This document shows positions 9,908 through 21,588 of a stretch of DNA of 64,000 nt, piece after piece. The translations under genes were made by a program, and so were the position numbers. The notes below the pieces were generated by a model, which was not told the DNA's origin, made no database searches, and saw only the letters and a program-made list of their open reading frames with translations. Location of the stretch: positions 186,001 to 250,000 of the forward strand of contig NZ_SLXP01000002.1 of the NCBI RefSeq assembly GCF_004343075.1, written 5' to 3'. The number at the start of each line of letters is the position of its first letter. Positions within the stretch are counted from its first letter, which is position 1. The DNA is from Rhodovulum marinum (GTDB lineage: Bacteria; Pseudomonadota; Alphaproteobacteria; Rhodobacterales; Rhodobacteraceae).

Positions 9908-10789
9908 TCACACCCCCACCCGATGCGATTGCCAGACGGCGGGCACCCGGCCCAGCCGTTCGGCGACGAAATCGTATTGCGGCGCCAGCCATTCGGCCGC
10001 CGCGCGGCGCTGGTCGCGACTCATCGGGACCGGCACGCCGGCATGGACGCGCACCCCGAATTCGGCCTGCACCGGGCGAATGCCGAGAAAGCCGCACAGC
10101 CGGTCGACCGAGGATTGCGAGAACAGCTCTTCGTAATAGGACAGGCACAGCCGGGTCGGGTCGACCGCCGACCACAGCCGGGTCAGCACCGCCCGGTAAT
10201 CGCCGCGCTCGGCGATATGCGCCTCGTCGCCCGCGAGCACCCGCGCCAGGATGCGGCCGGCGCGCGGCCCGATCGCCTCGCCCGGGTTGGCGCGGCGGCG
10301 CGCGATCATGCGCACATGGCTCCACAGCCGTTCGACCGGGTCGCGCAGCAGGTAGACGAAGCGCACGTCAGACGCCATCGCGGCCATCCGTTTCAAACGC
10401 CCCACCGGCAGCAAGGAATAGGCAGGGGTTATGTCCGCGACGAGACGGCGTTTGCCGAGACCGTCCGACAGGTAGCCGAGATAGGCCGCCTCGGTCCCGG
10501 TGGCCAGCGCCGCCGACCAGTCGGCCATGTCCTTCAGCCGCCGGGCGCGCGCCTCGGCCCGCGCACGGTTCGAGGGGACCGGGCGCGCGGCGAGAAGGGC
10601 CCGCTCTGCGTCGAGCTCCTCTCTCGCGCGCGCCGTGCGACCCTCCTCCAGGGTATCGAAGTAATGCAGCTCCTTGATCGAGCGCAGGTGGCACTGGGGG
10701 TGGCCGGCCAGGTAGGCATGCAGCCAGCTGGTGCCCGCCTTGGTGGCGCCGACGCCGAACAGAAGGGTTGCCTCGTCCGTCATGGTCAT
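9908..10789 (-). CDS. Sulfotransferase family protein inserted between nuoC and nuoD
   Basis: A 293-residue PAPS-dependent sulfotransferase-like protein. The 5'-phosphosulfate loop GATKAGTSW lies at residues 14-22, and the 3'-phosphate motif [10 protein letters not shown] at 149-158. Its ATG overlaps the nuoC stop as ATGA and its stop lies 2 bases before nuoD, so it is fully embedded in the operon. Substrate unknown; bacterial relatives act on carbohydrates or other small acceptors. No complex I role is known for such enzymes, so the location probably reflects insertion. Confidence 0.9.
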   Translation of the reverse strand: MTMTDEATLLFGVGATKAGTSWLHAYLAGHPQCHLRSIKELHYFDTLEEGRTARAREELDAERALLAARPVPSNRARAEARARRLKDMADWSAALATGTEAAYLGYLSDGLGKRRLVADITPAYSLLPVGRLKRMAAMASDVRFVYLLRDPVERLWSHVRMIARRRANPGEAIGPRAGRILARVLAGDEAHIAERGDYRAVLTRLWSAVDPTRLCLSYYEELFSQSSVDRLCGFLGIRPVQAEFGVRVHAGVPVPMSRDQRRAAAEWLAPQYDFVAERLGRVPAVWQSHRVGV

Positions 10790-11397
10790 CCCCCGGCCCC
10801 GCGGGACTTGTCGTCGCCGGGCAGGATGTAATCGGCACCCTCCCACGGGCTCATGAAGTCGAACTGGCGGTATTCCTGGGTCAGCTTGACGGGTTCGTAG
10901 ACCACGCGTTTCTGCGCCTCGGAATAGCGCACCTCGGTATAGCCGGTGGTCGGGAAATCCTTGCGCAGCGGGTGCCCGCGAAAGCCGTAATCGGTCAGGA
11001 TGCGGCGCAGGTCGGGATGGCCCGAGAAGAGGATGCCGAACATGTCGAACACCTCGCGCTCGAACCAGTTGGCCGAGGGGTGGACCGACACGATGGACGG
11101 GATCATCTCGTCCTCGCGGACGGCGCATTTCACGCGGATGCGCTGGTTCTGGTACATCGACAGGAAGTGGTAGACCACGTCGAAGCGCGCCTCGCGCTCG
11201 GGGTAGTCGACGGCGGTGATGTCGACCAGCGACGAGAACCGGCAGGTGGCATCCGTGCGCAGGAAGTCGGTCAGCCCGACGATCGAACTGGGCGCGGCGA
11301 TCACGTTCAGCTCGTGATGGGCCACCTCCCACGAGATCACGCAATCCGGCCGGCGTGCCTCGATATGTGCCCCGAGTTCCCTCAGCGCCTCGTTCAT
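10786..11397 (-). CDS. nuoC: NADH-quinone oxidoreductase subunit NuoC
   Basis: The 203-residue 30-kDa-type peripheral subunit stabilises the NuoB-NuoD core. The family signature [22 protein letters not shown] is present ([20 protein letters not shown]). ATG 11397 was preferred to an ATG seven codons earlier because AGGGAGGAACC precedes it at good spacing. It overlaps the sulfotransferase start by four bases. Confidence 0.96.
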   Translation of the reverse strand: MNEALRELGAHIEARRPDCVISWEVAHHELNVIAAPSSIVGLTDFLRTDATCRFSSLVDITAVDYPEREARFDVVYHFLSMYQNQRIRVKCAVREDEMIPSIVSVHPSANWFEREVFDMFGILFSGHPDLRRILTDYGFRGHPLRKDFPTTGYTEVRYSEAQKRVVYEPVKLTQEYRQFDFMSPWEGADYILPGDDKSRGAGG

Positions 11398-11545
11398 CAC
11401 AGGTTCCTCCCTTGGCACCGCGCCGCGCCATGCCCCCCCGCAAGGGGGGCGCGCGCCGCCGTGCCGACACGTTCTGCGGCATGTCCGGGGCGCAAGTATG
11501 TGACCAAGTCACCCCCGCGCCGAACCGATGTCGCAGGCCGCCCGG

Positions 11546-12435
<890 letters not shown>

Positions 12436-12495
12436 CGGGTTCTCCCTTCTGTCTTCGGCGCATTCTTGCATTTGATGCGCGTCTTTTCGACGTCG

Positions 12496-12525
12496 ACGTT
12501 AGCCGGGCCGCCGGGGCCGGGTCAA
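12496..12525 (-). promoter_or_regulatory. Putative sigma-70-type promoter of the nuo operon
   Basis: On the minus strand TTGACC (12525-12520) and TAACGT (12501-12496) are separated by 18 bases, placing a start near 12489 and a leader of about 55 bases before the nuoA GTG. The rest of the 12436-12691 spacer holds a TGTATACA palindrome at 12577-12584, a possible GntR-type half site. Prediction from sequence only. Confidence 0.4.
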
Positions 12526-12691
12526 CAAAGCCCCGCGCCGATCTTTGGCCCCTCTGTTATCGTGGTCTTCCGGAAATGTATACAGTCGTGCGCATTGAAA
12601 ACGCGCCGGAATGCCGCATCAGGACGAAATGGTTTCTTCACAAAGTCTTGGCAGTCGGCTTTCAGGGGATTCGGGGGCCTTTGCGGTCCGG

Positions 12692-13486
12692 TCAACCGGC
12701 CTCGCCCGGGGCCCAGCGCGGCCTGCGCCGGCCGAAAAAGGCCGCGATTCCCTCGGCCGCCTCGTCGCTTTCCCAGGCGTCCACCAGGCGGCGGATGCTG
12801 TCCTCGATCACCGCGTCGTCGATGCGCGGGCCCAGCGCGCGCAGCTGCGCCTTGGCGCGCGCGACGGCCCCCGGCGCGCAGGCCAGGTAGGGCGCGATCT
12901 CGGCCTCGGTCGCGGCGTCCAGTTCGGCCTCGGGGACGGCGCGGGCCAGAAGGCCCAGCGCCACCGCCTCGCCCGCATCAAAACGCCGACCCGACAGGAA
13001 GACCCGCCGCGCCGCCGCCTCGCCCAGGCGGGCGGCGACATAGGGGCCGATGGTGGCCGGGATCAGCCCCAGCCGCGTTTCGGTCAGGGCGAAACGCGCG
13101 GTGTTGACGGCCACCGCCACGTCGCAGACCGAGATCAGCCCCACCCCGCCCCCGAAGGCCTGGCCCTGCACCCGGCCGATCAGCGGCTTGGGCAGGGTGT
13201 TGAGCGCGCCCAGCATCCGCGCAAGGCGGCGGGCGGCCGCGGCGCGGGTGTCGGCATCGGCGGCCATCTGCGCCTGCATCCAGGCCAGATCGCCCCCCGC
13301 GCAGAAACTGGCGCCGTTGCCCGTCAGCACGACGGCGCGCACGTCCGGGTTGGCGCCCAGGCGGTCGGCGGCCTCGTGCAGGGCGGCGATCAGGCTTTCG
13401 GACAGGGCGTTGTGCTTGTCGACGCGGTTCAGCGTCAGCCGTGCCACGCCGCGGTCGTCGATGGCGACCCCCAGTTCCTCACGCAT
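12692..13486 (-). CDS. liuC: Enoyl-CoA hydratase family, probable methylglutaconyl-CoA hydratase
   Basis: A 264-residue crotonase-fold protein. The oxyanion-hole region GNGASFCAGGDLAWM and the second conserved segment QGQAFGGGVGLISVCDVAVA are visible. In leucine degradation this family hydrates 3-methylglutaconyl-CoA to HMG-CoA. Position directly after the HMG-CoA lyase gene (8-base overlap) in a liu operon supports that assignment. The family alone does not fix the substrate. Last gene of the operon. Confidence 0.85.
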   Translation of the reverse strand: MREELGVAIDDRGVARLTLNRVDKHNALSESLIAALHEAADRLGANPDVRAVVLTGNGASFCAGGDLAWMQAQMAADADTRAAAARRLARMLGALNTLPKPLIGRVQGQAFGGGVGLISVCDVAVAVNTARFALTETRLGLIPATIGPYVAARLGEAAARRVFLSGRRFDAGEAVALGLLARAVPEAELDAATEAEIAPYLACAPGAVARAKAQLRALGPRIDDAVIEDSIRRLVDAWESDEAAEGIAAFFGRRRPRWAPGEAG

Positions 13487-14354
13487 CGCGCTGATCTCCC
13501 TCGCTTGTCCGCATCGCGCGGGCCATGTCGGCCGCCGCGGCGATCACATCGCGGTCCAGGCCCGTTTCATAGCCCAGCGCCGCCAGACGGTCGGCCACCG
13601 CCTCGGTCGCGACATTGCCGGTCGCGCCCCTTGCATAGGGGCAGCCGCCCAGCCCCCCCACGGCGGCGTCGAAGACCCGCAGGCCCAGGTCCAGCGACGC
13701 CTCGATATTGGCCAGCGCCCGGCCGCCCGTGTCGTGGAAATGCCCCGCCAGCCGGTCGGGGGGGGCGACGTCCAGCACCGCGCGCAGCATCGCGGTCACG
13801 GTGTCGGGCGTGCCCTGCCCGATCGTGTCGCCCAAGGATATCTCGTAGCAGCCCAGCGCCAGCAGGCGTTCGGCGACCTCGGCCACCTTGCCGGGCGCGG
13901 TCGGGCCGTCATAGGGGCAATCGGTCACGCAGGAGATGTAGCCGCGCACCGGTATCCCGTCGGCGCGCGCCGCCTCGGCCACGGGGGCGAAGCGGTCCAG
14001 GCTTTCGGCGATGGTGGCGTTGATATTGGCGCGGCTGAAGCCCTCGGACGCCGCGCCGAAAATGGCGATCTCGTCGGCGCGGGCCGCCCGGGCGCGGTCA
14101 TAGCCCTTGATATTGGGGGTCAGCGCGGCGTAGCGCACGCCCGGCGCGCGGGTGATGCCCGCCAGCACCTCGGCCCCGTCGGCCATCTGCGGCACCCATT
14201 TCGGCGAGACGAAACTGGCGACCTCGATCCGCCGGAACCCTGCGCGCGACAGCGTGTCGATCAGCGCGATCTTGTCCGCGGTGGGGATCGGGCGTTTCTC
14301 GTTCTGCAGCCCGTCGCGGGGGCCGACCTCGAAGATTTCGACCCGCTCAGGCAT
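13479..14354 (-). CDS. liuE: Hydroxymethylglutaryl-CoA lyase
   Basis: A 291-residue TIM-barrel lyase that splits HMG-CoA to acetoacetate and acetyl-CoA, the last step of leucine catabolism. It begins with EVGPRDGLQNE, which carries the metal-site Asp and catalytic Arg. The active-site loop GGLGGCPYARGATGN with the catalytic Cys lies near residue 230, and the HFHDTGGRA metal-binding histidines are present. Overlaps both neighbours by 8 bases. Confidence 0.94.
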   Translation of the reverse strand: MPERVEIFEVGPRDGLQNEKRPIPTADKIALIDTLSRAGFRRIEVASFVSPKWVPQMADGAEVLAGITRAPGVRYAALTPNIKGYDRARAARADEIAIFGAASEGFSRANINATIAESLDRFAPVAEAARADGIPVRGYISCVTDCPYDGPTAPGKVAEVAERLLALGCYEISLGDTIGQGTPDTVTAMLRAVLDVAPPDRLAGHFHDTGGRALANIEASLDLGLRVFDAAVGGLGGCPYARGATGNVATEAVADRLAALGYETGLDRDVIAAAADMARAMRTSEGDQRDA

Positions 14355-15002
14355 CGGGCGGCCCGTAGAAATCGCGGGTATAGATCTCGGGCGTGCCGTC
14401 CTCGCCCATAGCCTTCTGGAAGGCGGGGCGCGCGGCGAGGCGGTGGTAATAGGCGTCCACCCCGGGCAGCAGGTCGGCAGGCACGAAGCGGCGCGCGATC
14501 ATCACGCCGTAGCCCAGGTTGGTATCCACCGCCGAGAACCCCGAGGGCAACAGCCAGTCGCGCCCTTCCAGCGCGCGGTCGACAACCTCCAGCGCCTTTT
14601 CCAGCCGCTTGGCTTCCAGCCGCATCACGGTGGGGCTGCGCATCCAGTCCTCGCGCAGGGCGATATGCTGCTGGGTCAGGATCGCGAGGTGCTGGCCGAT
14701 GGTTTCGGCGAAATGCAGCCATTCCAGCCAGTCGGCGCGCTCCTCCTCGCCCGGGAAGCGGCCGAGGCCGCAGTCGGGCCGGGTTTCGACCAGGTATTCG
14801 GTGATCGCGCCCGACTCGAACAGAACCCGCCCGTCGATTTCCAGCGCGGGCACCCGGCCCGCGGGCGACAGCGCCAGGTAATCGGGATGGCGCAGCGAGC
14901 GGTCGAAGAACGAGTAGTGCCGGATGTCGAAGTCCAGCCCCATCTCGTGCATCAGCCAGAGCGTGCGGAAGGACCGCGCCTGCGGGCAGTGGTGAAGGCG
15001 GA

Positions 15003-15006
<4 letters not shown>
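14347..15006 (-). CDS. Glutathione S-transferase family protein
   Basis: A 219-residue GST-fold protein with an N-terminal thioredoxin-like domain. HHCPQARSFRTLWLM sits where the catalytic residue lies, and a cis-Pro and VLFESGAITEYL follow in the glutathione site, with a helical C-terminal domain after. It overlaps liuD (ATGA) and liuE (8 bases), so it is expressed with the leucine genes. Specific substrate unknown; GSTs have no established step in the pathway, so it may protect against a reactive intermediate. Confidence 0.88.
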
Positions 15007-16946
<1,940 letters not shown>

Positions 16947-16970
16947 GTTCACCTCTTGCCGGACCATGGC

Positions 16971-17020
16971 GGGGGGCCAGCCCCCCGCGCCCCCCGGAGT
17001 ATTTGGACCAAGAAAAAGGG
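16971..17020 (+). repeat. Dispersed intergenic element, copy A
   Basis: A short G6/C6 hairpin (16971-16986) is followed by a GGAGTATTT core and a tail TGGACCAAGAAAAAGGG. Two better-matched copies lie at 35049-35103 and 29702-29755. This copy is divergent and points against the direction of the flanking genes, filling the liuB-liuD spacer. Confidence 0.55.
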
Positions 17021-17027
17021 CATGGGG

Positions 17028-18632
17028 TTACATCCTGAAGACGCCGAAGCGGGTTTCGGGAATCGGGGTGTTGAGCGCGGCGGAAAGCGAGAGGGCGAGG
17101 ACCGCGCGGGACTTGCGGGGGTCCACGATGCCGTCATCCCAGAGCCGCGCCGAGGCGTAGAGCGGGTGGCTTTGGGCCTCGAACATCTCGATGGTGGGGC
17201 GCTTGAATTCGGCTTCCTCCTCGGGGGACCAGGTGCCGCCCGACCGTTCGATGGCGTCGCGTTTCACGGTGGCCAGCACGCCCGCGGCCTGTTCGCCGCC
17301 CATGACGCTGATGCGCGAGTTCGGCCAGGACCACAGGAAGCGCGGCTGGTAGGCGCGGCCGGCCATGCCGTAGTTCCCGGCGCCGAAAGACCCGCCGACG
17401 ATCATGGTGATCTTGGGGACCGATGTGGTGGCGACGGCGGTGACCATCTTGGCGCCGTGGCGCGCGATGCCTTCGTTTTCGTATTTCCGGCCGACCATGA
17501 AGCCGGTGATGTTCTGCAGGAACACAAGCGGCGTGCCGCGTTGGCTGCAGAGTTCGACGAAATGCGCGCCTTTCTGGGCGGCTTCGGAGAAGAGGACGCC
17601 GTTATTGGCGATGATGCCGACCGGGCAGCCCATGACATGGGCGAAGCCGGTGACGAGGGTTTCGCCGAAGCGCGGCTTGAACTCGTCGAAGCGCGAGCCG
17701 TCGACGAGGCGCGCGATCACCTCGCGGATATCGTAGGGGGTGCGCAGGTCGGCGGGGACCACGCCCAGCAGTTCCTCGGGGTCGTAGGCGGGGTCTTCGG
17801 GGGTTTCCCAGCGGACGGTTTGCGGTTTTTCCCGGTTCAGATGGCTGACCGCGCGGCGGGCGAGCGCGAGCGCGTGGGCGTCATCCTCGGCCAGGTAGTC
17901 GGCCACGCCGGACAGCCGCGTGTGGACGTCGCCGCCGCCGAGGTCCTCGGCTGTCACCACCTCGCCGGTCGCGGCCTTCACCAGCGGTGGCCCGGCAAGG
18001 AAGATCGTGCCCTGTTCGCGCACGATGATGGTCACGTCCGACATGGCCGGGACATAGGCGCCGCCCGCGGTGCAACTTCCCATGACCACGGCGATCTGGG
18101 GGATCCCCTTGGCCGACATCCGGGCCTGGTTGTAGAAGATGCGGCCGAAATGGTCGCGGTCGGGGAAGACCTCGTCCTGGTTCGGCAGGTTGGCGCCGCC
18201 CGAATCCACCAGGTAAACGCAGGGCAGCGCGCATTCCTCGGCGATTTCCTGCGCGCGGAGGTGTTTCTTGACCGTCATCGGGTAGTAGGTGCCGCCCTTT
18301 ACCGTGGCATCGTTGCAGACCACCATGACCTCGGTCCCGTGGACGCGGCCGATGCCCGCGATCACGCCCGCGCAGGGGGCGGCGCCGTCGTAAAGGCCAT
18401 GGGCGGCGGTCGCGCCGATTTCGAGGAAGGGCGCGCCGGGGTCGAGCAGGTTCGCCACCCGCTCGCGGGGCAGCATCTTGCCGCGCGCGAGGTGCCGGTC
18501 GCGCGCCTTGGACCCGCCGCCCGCGGCGGCCAGCGCGGCGGCCTCGCGAACCACGCGCAGCGCGTCGAGATGGGCGGCGCGATTGGCCTGGAACGCCTCG
18601 GAGCCCGGGACGGCGGCGGAGGTCAGTTTCAT
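17028..18632 (-). CDS. liuB: Methylcrotonoyl-CoA carboxylase carboxyltransferase (beta) subunit
   Basis: A 534-residue carboxyltransferase with two crotonase-like halves. [35 protein letters not shown] is typical of the MCC beta family, and the second acyl-CoA site shows [23 protein letters not shown]. It transfers the carboxyl group from biotin on LiuD to 3-methylcrotonyl-CoA. ATG 18632 gives the family start [10 protein letters not shown]; the longer open frame upstream is untypical. Confidence 0.95.
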   Translation of the reverse strand: MKLTSAAVPGSEAFQANRAAHLDALRVVREAAALAAAGGGSKARDRHLARGKMLPRERVANLLDPGAPFLEIGATAAHGLYDGAAPCAGVIAGIGRVHGTEVMVVCNDATVKGGTYYPMTVKKHLRAQEIAEECALPCVYLVDSGGANLPNQDEVFPDRDHFGRIFYNQARMSAKGIPQIAVVMGSCTAGGAYVPAMSDVTIIVREQGTIFLAGPPLVKAATGEVVTAEDLGGGDVHTRLSGVADYLAEDDAHALALARRAVSHLNREKPQTVRWETPEDPAYDPEELLGVVPADLRTPYDIREVIARLVDGSRFDEFKPRFGETLVTGFAHVMGCPVGIIANNGVLFSEAAQKGAHFVELCSQRGTPLVFLQNITGFMVGRKYENEGIARHGAKMVTAVATTSVPKITMIVGGSFGAGNYGMAGRAYQPRFLWSWPNSRISVMGGEQAAGVLATVKRDAIERSGGTWSPEEEAEFKRPTIEMFEAQSHPLYASARLWDDGIVDPRKSRAVLALSLSAALNTPIPETRFGVFRM

Positions 18633-18745
18633 CGCCGATCCCCCGCGCAGGCGGAAGTCATCGCGCAAGCCGTTCCCATTGTCCCGCTCCTCCCTGTGCG
18701 CCCGCGCTGCGCGGCCCCCTCCCCCGGGGCCGCGCGCGGGCAGGC

Positions 18746-19261
18746 TTACTTGGTTTCCATGTAGGTCACGGCGCTTTCCATGAAGAGCGCCTGTTCGCCC
18801 ATGCGTTTCATCGTGCAGCTGGCGGCGGCCGTCATCGTGTAGGGCGTGCCGCGGCGCATCATGGCCTCGACCGCGCAGCGGATCTCGCGCCAGTCGCCCC
18901 ATTTCTCCTGCTGGATCGCCAGATCCTCCACCAGGCTGAAGGGGATGTCCTTCGATTTGGCGGTCTTTTCGAACTCGGCATCGGCCACCTTGGCCAGTTC
19001 CACCATGCGGTCATAGGCGGCGTCCAGACGGCCCTTCCAGTATTCGGATTCCTTGCCCATGCAGGCGGCGATATCGGAATTGCTGGGGTTCTTCATGCGC
19101 TGGAAACAGACCCGCGCGGATTCGCCGATGCAGGTGTCATCGGCGCCGGGCAGGCGCTGTTTTTCCATGCAGTCGAGCGTGGCGTCGGGCGAGAACTTGA
19201 CCTCCTGGGCGGCGGCGGGGGCTGCGGCCAGGCAGGCGGCAAGGATCAGGGGGAGTCGCAT
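18746..19261 (-). CDS. Secreted LprI/DUF1311-like protein
   Basis: A 171-residue protein with a signal peptide ([18 protein letters not shown]). The mature region is rich in Lys and Glu helices with four or more cysteines and resembles the lysozyme-inhibitor LprI N-terminal (DUF1311) family, including a [15 protein letters not shown] segment. It lies between liuA and liuB in the same direction. No role in leucine degradation is known; periplasmic location inferred. Confidence 0.75.
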   Translation of the reverse strand: MRLPLILAACLAAAPAAAQEVKFSPDATLDCMEKQRLPGADDTCIGESARVCFQRMKNPSNSDIAACMGKESEYWKGRLDAAYDRMVELAKVADAEFEKTAKSKDIPFSLVEDLAIQQEKWGDWREIRCAVEAMMRRGTPYTMTAAASCTMKRMGEQALFMESAVTYMETK

Positions 19262-19297
19262 GGGATCACCTCATAAAGTTGACTGTATAAGTCACCT

Positions 19298-20461
19298 TTA
19301 CCCCATCGCCTTCATGAGTTCACGCCCCACCAGCATCCGCCGGATCTCGGACGTGCCTGCGCCGATCTCCATCAGCTTGGCGTCGCGGAACAGGCGGCTG
19401 ACCGCTGAATCGGCCAAAAATCCAGCCCCGCCCATGGCTTGCACGGCCTGGTGGGCCTGTTTCATCGCCTCTTCGGAGGCGTAAAGCACGCAGGCGGCGG
19501 CGTCCTGCCGCGTCACCGCGCCGCGATCACAAGATCGTGCAACCGCGTAGACATAGGCCCGCGCGCTGTTCATCGCCGTGTACATGTCGGCGATCTTGGC
19601 CTGCATCAGCTGGAAATTCCCGATGCTTTCGCCGAACTGCTTGCGGTCGCGCATGTAGGGCATGATCTCGTCCAGGCAGGCGGCCATGATACCGGTGCCG
19701 ATGCCCGCCAGGACCACGCGTTCGTAGTCGAGGCCCGACATCAGCACCCGAACGCCCTTGCCCTCCTCGCCAAGGACGTTCTCGAAGGGGACTTCCACGT
19801 CGTCGAAGATCAGCTCTCCGGTGTTGGACCCACGCATCCCGAGCTTGTCGAAATGCGGAGAGGTGGAAAACCCCTTCATGGATTTCTCGATGATGAAGGC
19901 GGTGATGCCCTTGGGCCCCGCCTCCGGGTCGGTCTTGGCATAGACCACCAGCGTTTCGGCGTCGGGGCCGTTGGTGATCCAGTATTTCGTGCCGTTCAGC
20001 GTGTAATAGCCGTTCTTCTTCTCGGCGCGCAGCTTCATCGACACGACGTCGGACCCGGCGCCCGCCTCGGACATGGCGAGCGCACCGACATGTTCGCCGC
20101 TCAAGAGCTTCGGCAGGTATTTCCGCTTCTGCTCCTCGGTGCCGTTCAGCTTGATCTGGTTCACGCACAGGTTCGAATGCGCCCCGTAGGACAGCGAAAC
20201 GCTGGCCGACGCGCGGGCGATTTCCTCGATGGCGATGGTGTGGGCGAGATAGGACATGCCCGCACCGCCGTATTCCTCGGGCACGGTGATGCCCAGAAGG
20301 CCCAGCTCGCCCATCTCGCGCCACAGCTCGGCGGGGAAATCGTTGGTCTTGTCGATCTGGGCGGCCATCGGGCGCACCCGTTCCTGCGCCCAGCGATGCA
20401 CCATGTCGCGCAGGGCGGCGGTATCCTCGTCGAGGTCGAAATCCATGGTGGCGGTGAACAT
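19298..20461 (-). CDS. liuA: Isovaleryl-CoA dehydrogenase
   Basis: A 387-residue acyl-CoA dehydrogenase that oxidises isovaleryl-CoA to 3-methylcrotonyl-CoA and passes electrons to ETF. The FAD-binding segments [11 protein letters not shown] and [10 protein letters not shown] are visible, as is the C-terminal [14 protein letters not shown]-type region (here [24 protein letters not shown]). GGAGGAGG precedes the start. First gene of the liu operon, which supports IVD over a general acyl-CoA dehydrogenase. Confidence 0.93.
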   Translation of the reverse strand: MFTATMDFDLDEDTAALRDMVHRWAQERVRPMAAQIDKTNDFPAELWREMGELGLLGITVPEEYGGAGMSYLAHTIAIEEIARASASVSLSYGAHSNLCVNQIKLNGTEEQKRKYLPKLLSGEHVGALAMSEAGAGSDVVSMKLRAEKKNGYYTLNGTKYWITNGPDAETLVVYAKTDPEAGPKGITAFIIEKSMKGFSTSPHFDKLGMRGSNTGELIFDDVEVPFENVLGEEGKGVRVLMSGLDYERVVLAGIGTGIMAACLDEIMPYMRDRKQFGESIGNFQLMQAKIADMYTAMNSARAYVYAVARSCDRGAVTRQDAAACVLYASEEAMKQAHQAVQAMGGAGFLADSAVSRLFRDAKLMEIGAGTSEIRRMLVGRELMKAMG

Positions 20462-20486
20462 GTGGGGCCTCCTCCGCTGCGCTTAT

Positions 20487-20531
20487 TGAACGCTTGTTCA
20501 TTAAATAGCACCGGGCCGGGTGCGGCGTCAA
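20487..20531 (-). promoter_or_regulatory. liu operon promoter with overlapping inverted-repeat operator
   Basis: On the minus strand TTGACG (20531-20526) and TATTTA (20507-20502) are 18 bases apart. Immediately downstream lies the inverted repeat TGAAC-N4-GTTCA (20487-20500), covering the expected start point near 20495. The half-site form resembles TetR-family operators. The regulator gene is not in the window. Confidence 0.5.
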
Positions 20532-20557
20532 TCGCCACGCGACAGCCCCGACAGGAC

Positions 20558-20589
20558 GAGGCCCGCGCCAGCATGCGGGCGCGGGCCTC
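20558..20589. terminator. Strong GC hairpin after the crystallin gene
   Basis: A perfect 12-bp stem (GAGGCCCGCGCC with its complement, 8-base loop) lies 30 bases beyond the stop of the crystallin-like gene and upstream of the liu promoter. There is no U tract, so intrinsic termination is uncertain. Confidence 0.45.
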
Positions 20590-20618
20590 TGGATCACCAA
20601 ACCGAATGGATGGGCCGC

Positions 20619-20894
20619 CTAGCAGCGCAGGGACGAAATCTGGTCGTTCGGAATGCCGAAATGCCGGCAGGAATTGTAGATGCCGGGCCCCAGGATCGGG
20701 GCGTAGCAGCCGCCATAATTGGCATGCTGGTAGAACCGCCAATAGCCCGAAAGCACGACGAAACTGGAGACCGTGTCATTAAAGTTCAAATCCGTAAGCC
20801 GGTTGCACTCGTTGAAGACATGTCTCGACGCGCCGCGCAAATTCGCGTGTTGGTACAAAACGATTTGTCCCCGGACGGGAATGGGCATGGGCAT
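20619..20894 (-). CDS. Small beta/gamma-crystallin domain protein
   Basis: A 91-residue protein that is one beta/gamma-crystallin domain of two Greek-key motifs. Each has the canonical calcium-binding signature (N/D)(N/D)XX(S/T)S: NDTVSS at residues 39-44 and NDQISS at 83-88. YQHANLRG and YQHANYGG occupy the equivalent early strands. There is no signal peptide, so a cytosolic location is inferred. ATG 20894 has GGAG 7 bases upstream; a TTG at 20900 lies too close to it. Microbial relatives are Ca2+-binding stability proteins; this function is inferred from the motifs only. Confidence 0.82.
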   Translation of the reverse strand: MPMPIPVRGQIVLYQHANLRGASRHVFNECNRLTDLNFNDTVSSFVVLSGYWRFYQHANYGGCYAPILGPGIYNSCRHFGIPNDQISSLRC

Positions 20895-21078
20895 GGCCAA
20901 TCTCCTTTTTACTCAACCATGGGGTGAGTTCAGCACGGCCGAACCGATTCCCGATAGCGCGGGGTGGCGCACATATTGCCGCACGGGCCGGGCGCGGACC
21001 GGGGGCGCCGGGTTGAAACGGTGGCAACCGGCCGGCGGGGTGCTTACCTTTGGCGCGCAACCACCCGGAGGAGCCGCC

Positions 21079-21540
21079 ATGAGACGCCCTGCCCTGTTCG
21101 CCGCGCTGCTTGCCGCCCTGCCGCTGGCCGCCCCTGCCGAGGAAGTCGGGCGCGTGGGCGTCGACTGGACCGGCAACGACATCATCATCGAGGCGGTCCA
21201 CGACCCCAAGGTAAAGGGCGTGACCTGCCACCTGACCTATTTCGACCGGTCGCTTCTGGACCGTCTCAGCCAGGGCAACTGGTTCGAGGACCCGTCGAAC
21301 GCCTCGATCGCCTGCCGCCAGACCGGGCCGATCGAGATCGGCGATATCGACATGGGTCCCGATGGCGAAGAGGTGTTCCGCGAGCGCCAGTCAATCGTGT
21401 TCAAGTCGATCCGGGTCAAGCGTATCTACGATGCGCCGAACCGAACGCTGATCTACCTGGCGCATGCGCGGGAACTGGCCCAGGGATCGGCCAAGATGGC
21501 GATCTCGACCGTGCCGCTTTACGGGTCGGGCGTGGAATAA
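21079..21540 (+). CDS. creA: CreA family periplasmic protein
   Basis: A 153-residue protein with a signal peptide (MRRPALFAALLAALPLAAPA). The mature sequence VGRVGVDWTGNDIIIEAVHDPKVKGVTCHLTYFDR matches the CreA family. Two cysteines (in GVTCHL and SIACRQ) may pair. GGAGGAG precedes the ATG. Divergent from the crystallin-like gene. CreA has no established biochemical function. Confidence 0.9.
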   Translation: MRRPALFAALLAALPLAAPAEEVGRVGVDWTGNDIIIEAVHDPKVKGVTCHLTYFDRSLLDRLSQGNWFEDPSNASIACRQTGPIEIGDIDMGPDGEEVFRERQSIVFKSIRVKRIYDAPNRTLIYLAHARELAQGSAKMAISTVPLYGSGVE

Positions 21541-21588
21541 GGCAACAGGCCCCGCGACCGGGGCGGACCATGCCGGCCAAGCCGCGAT

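Noticed and set aside
12577-12584. TGTATACA as a defined GntR operator for nuo
   Set aside because: Only eight bases and about 50 bases upstream of the predicted -35, so it is noted but not called separately.
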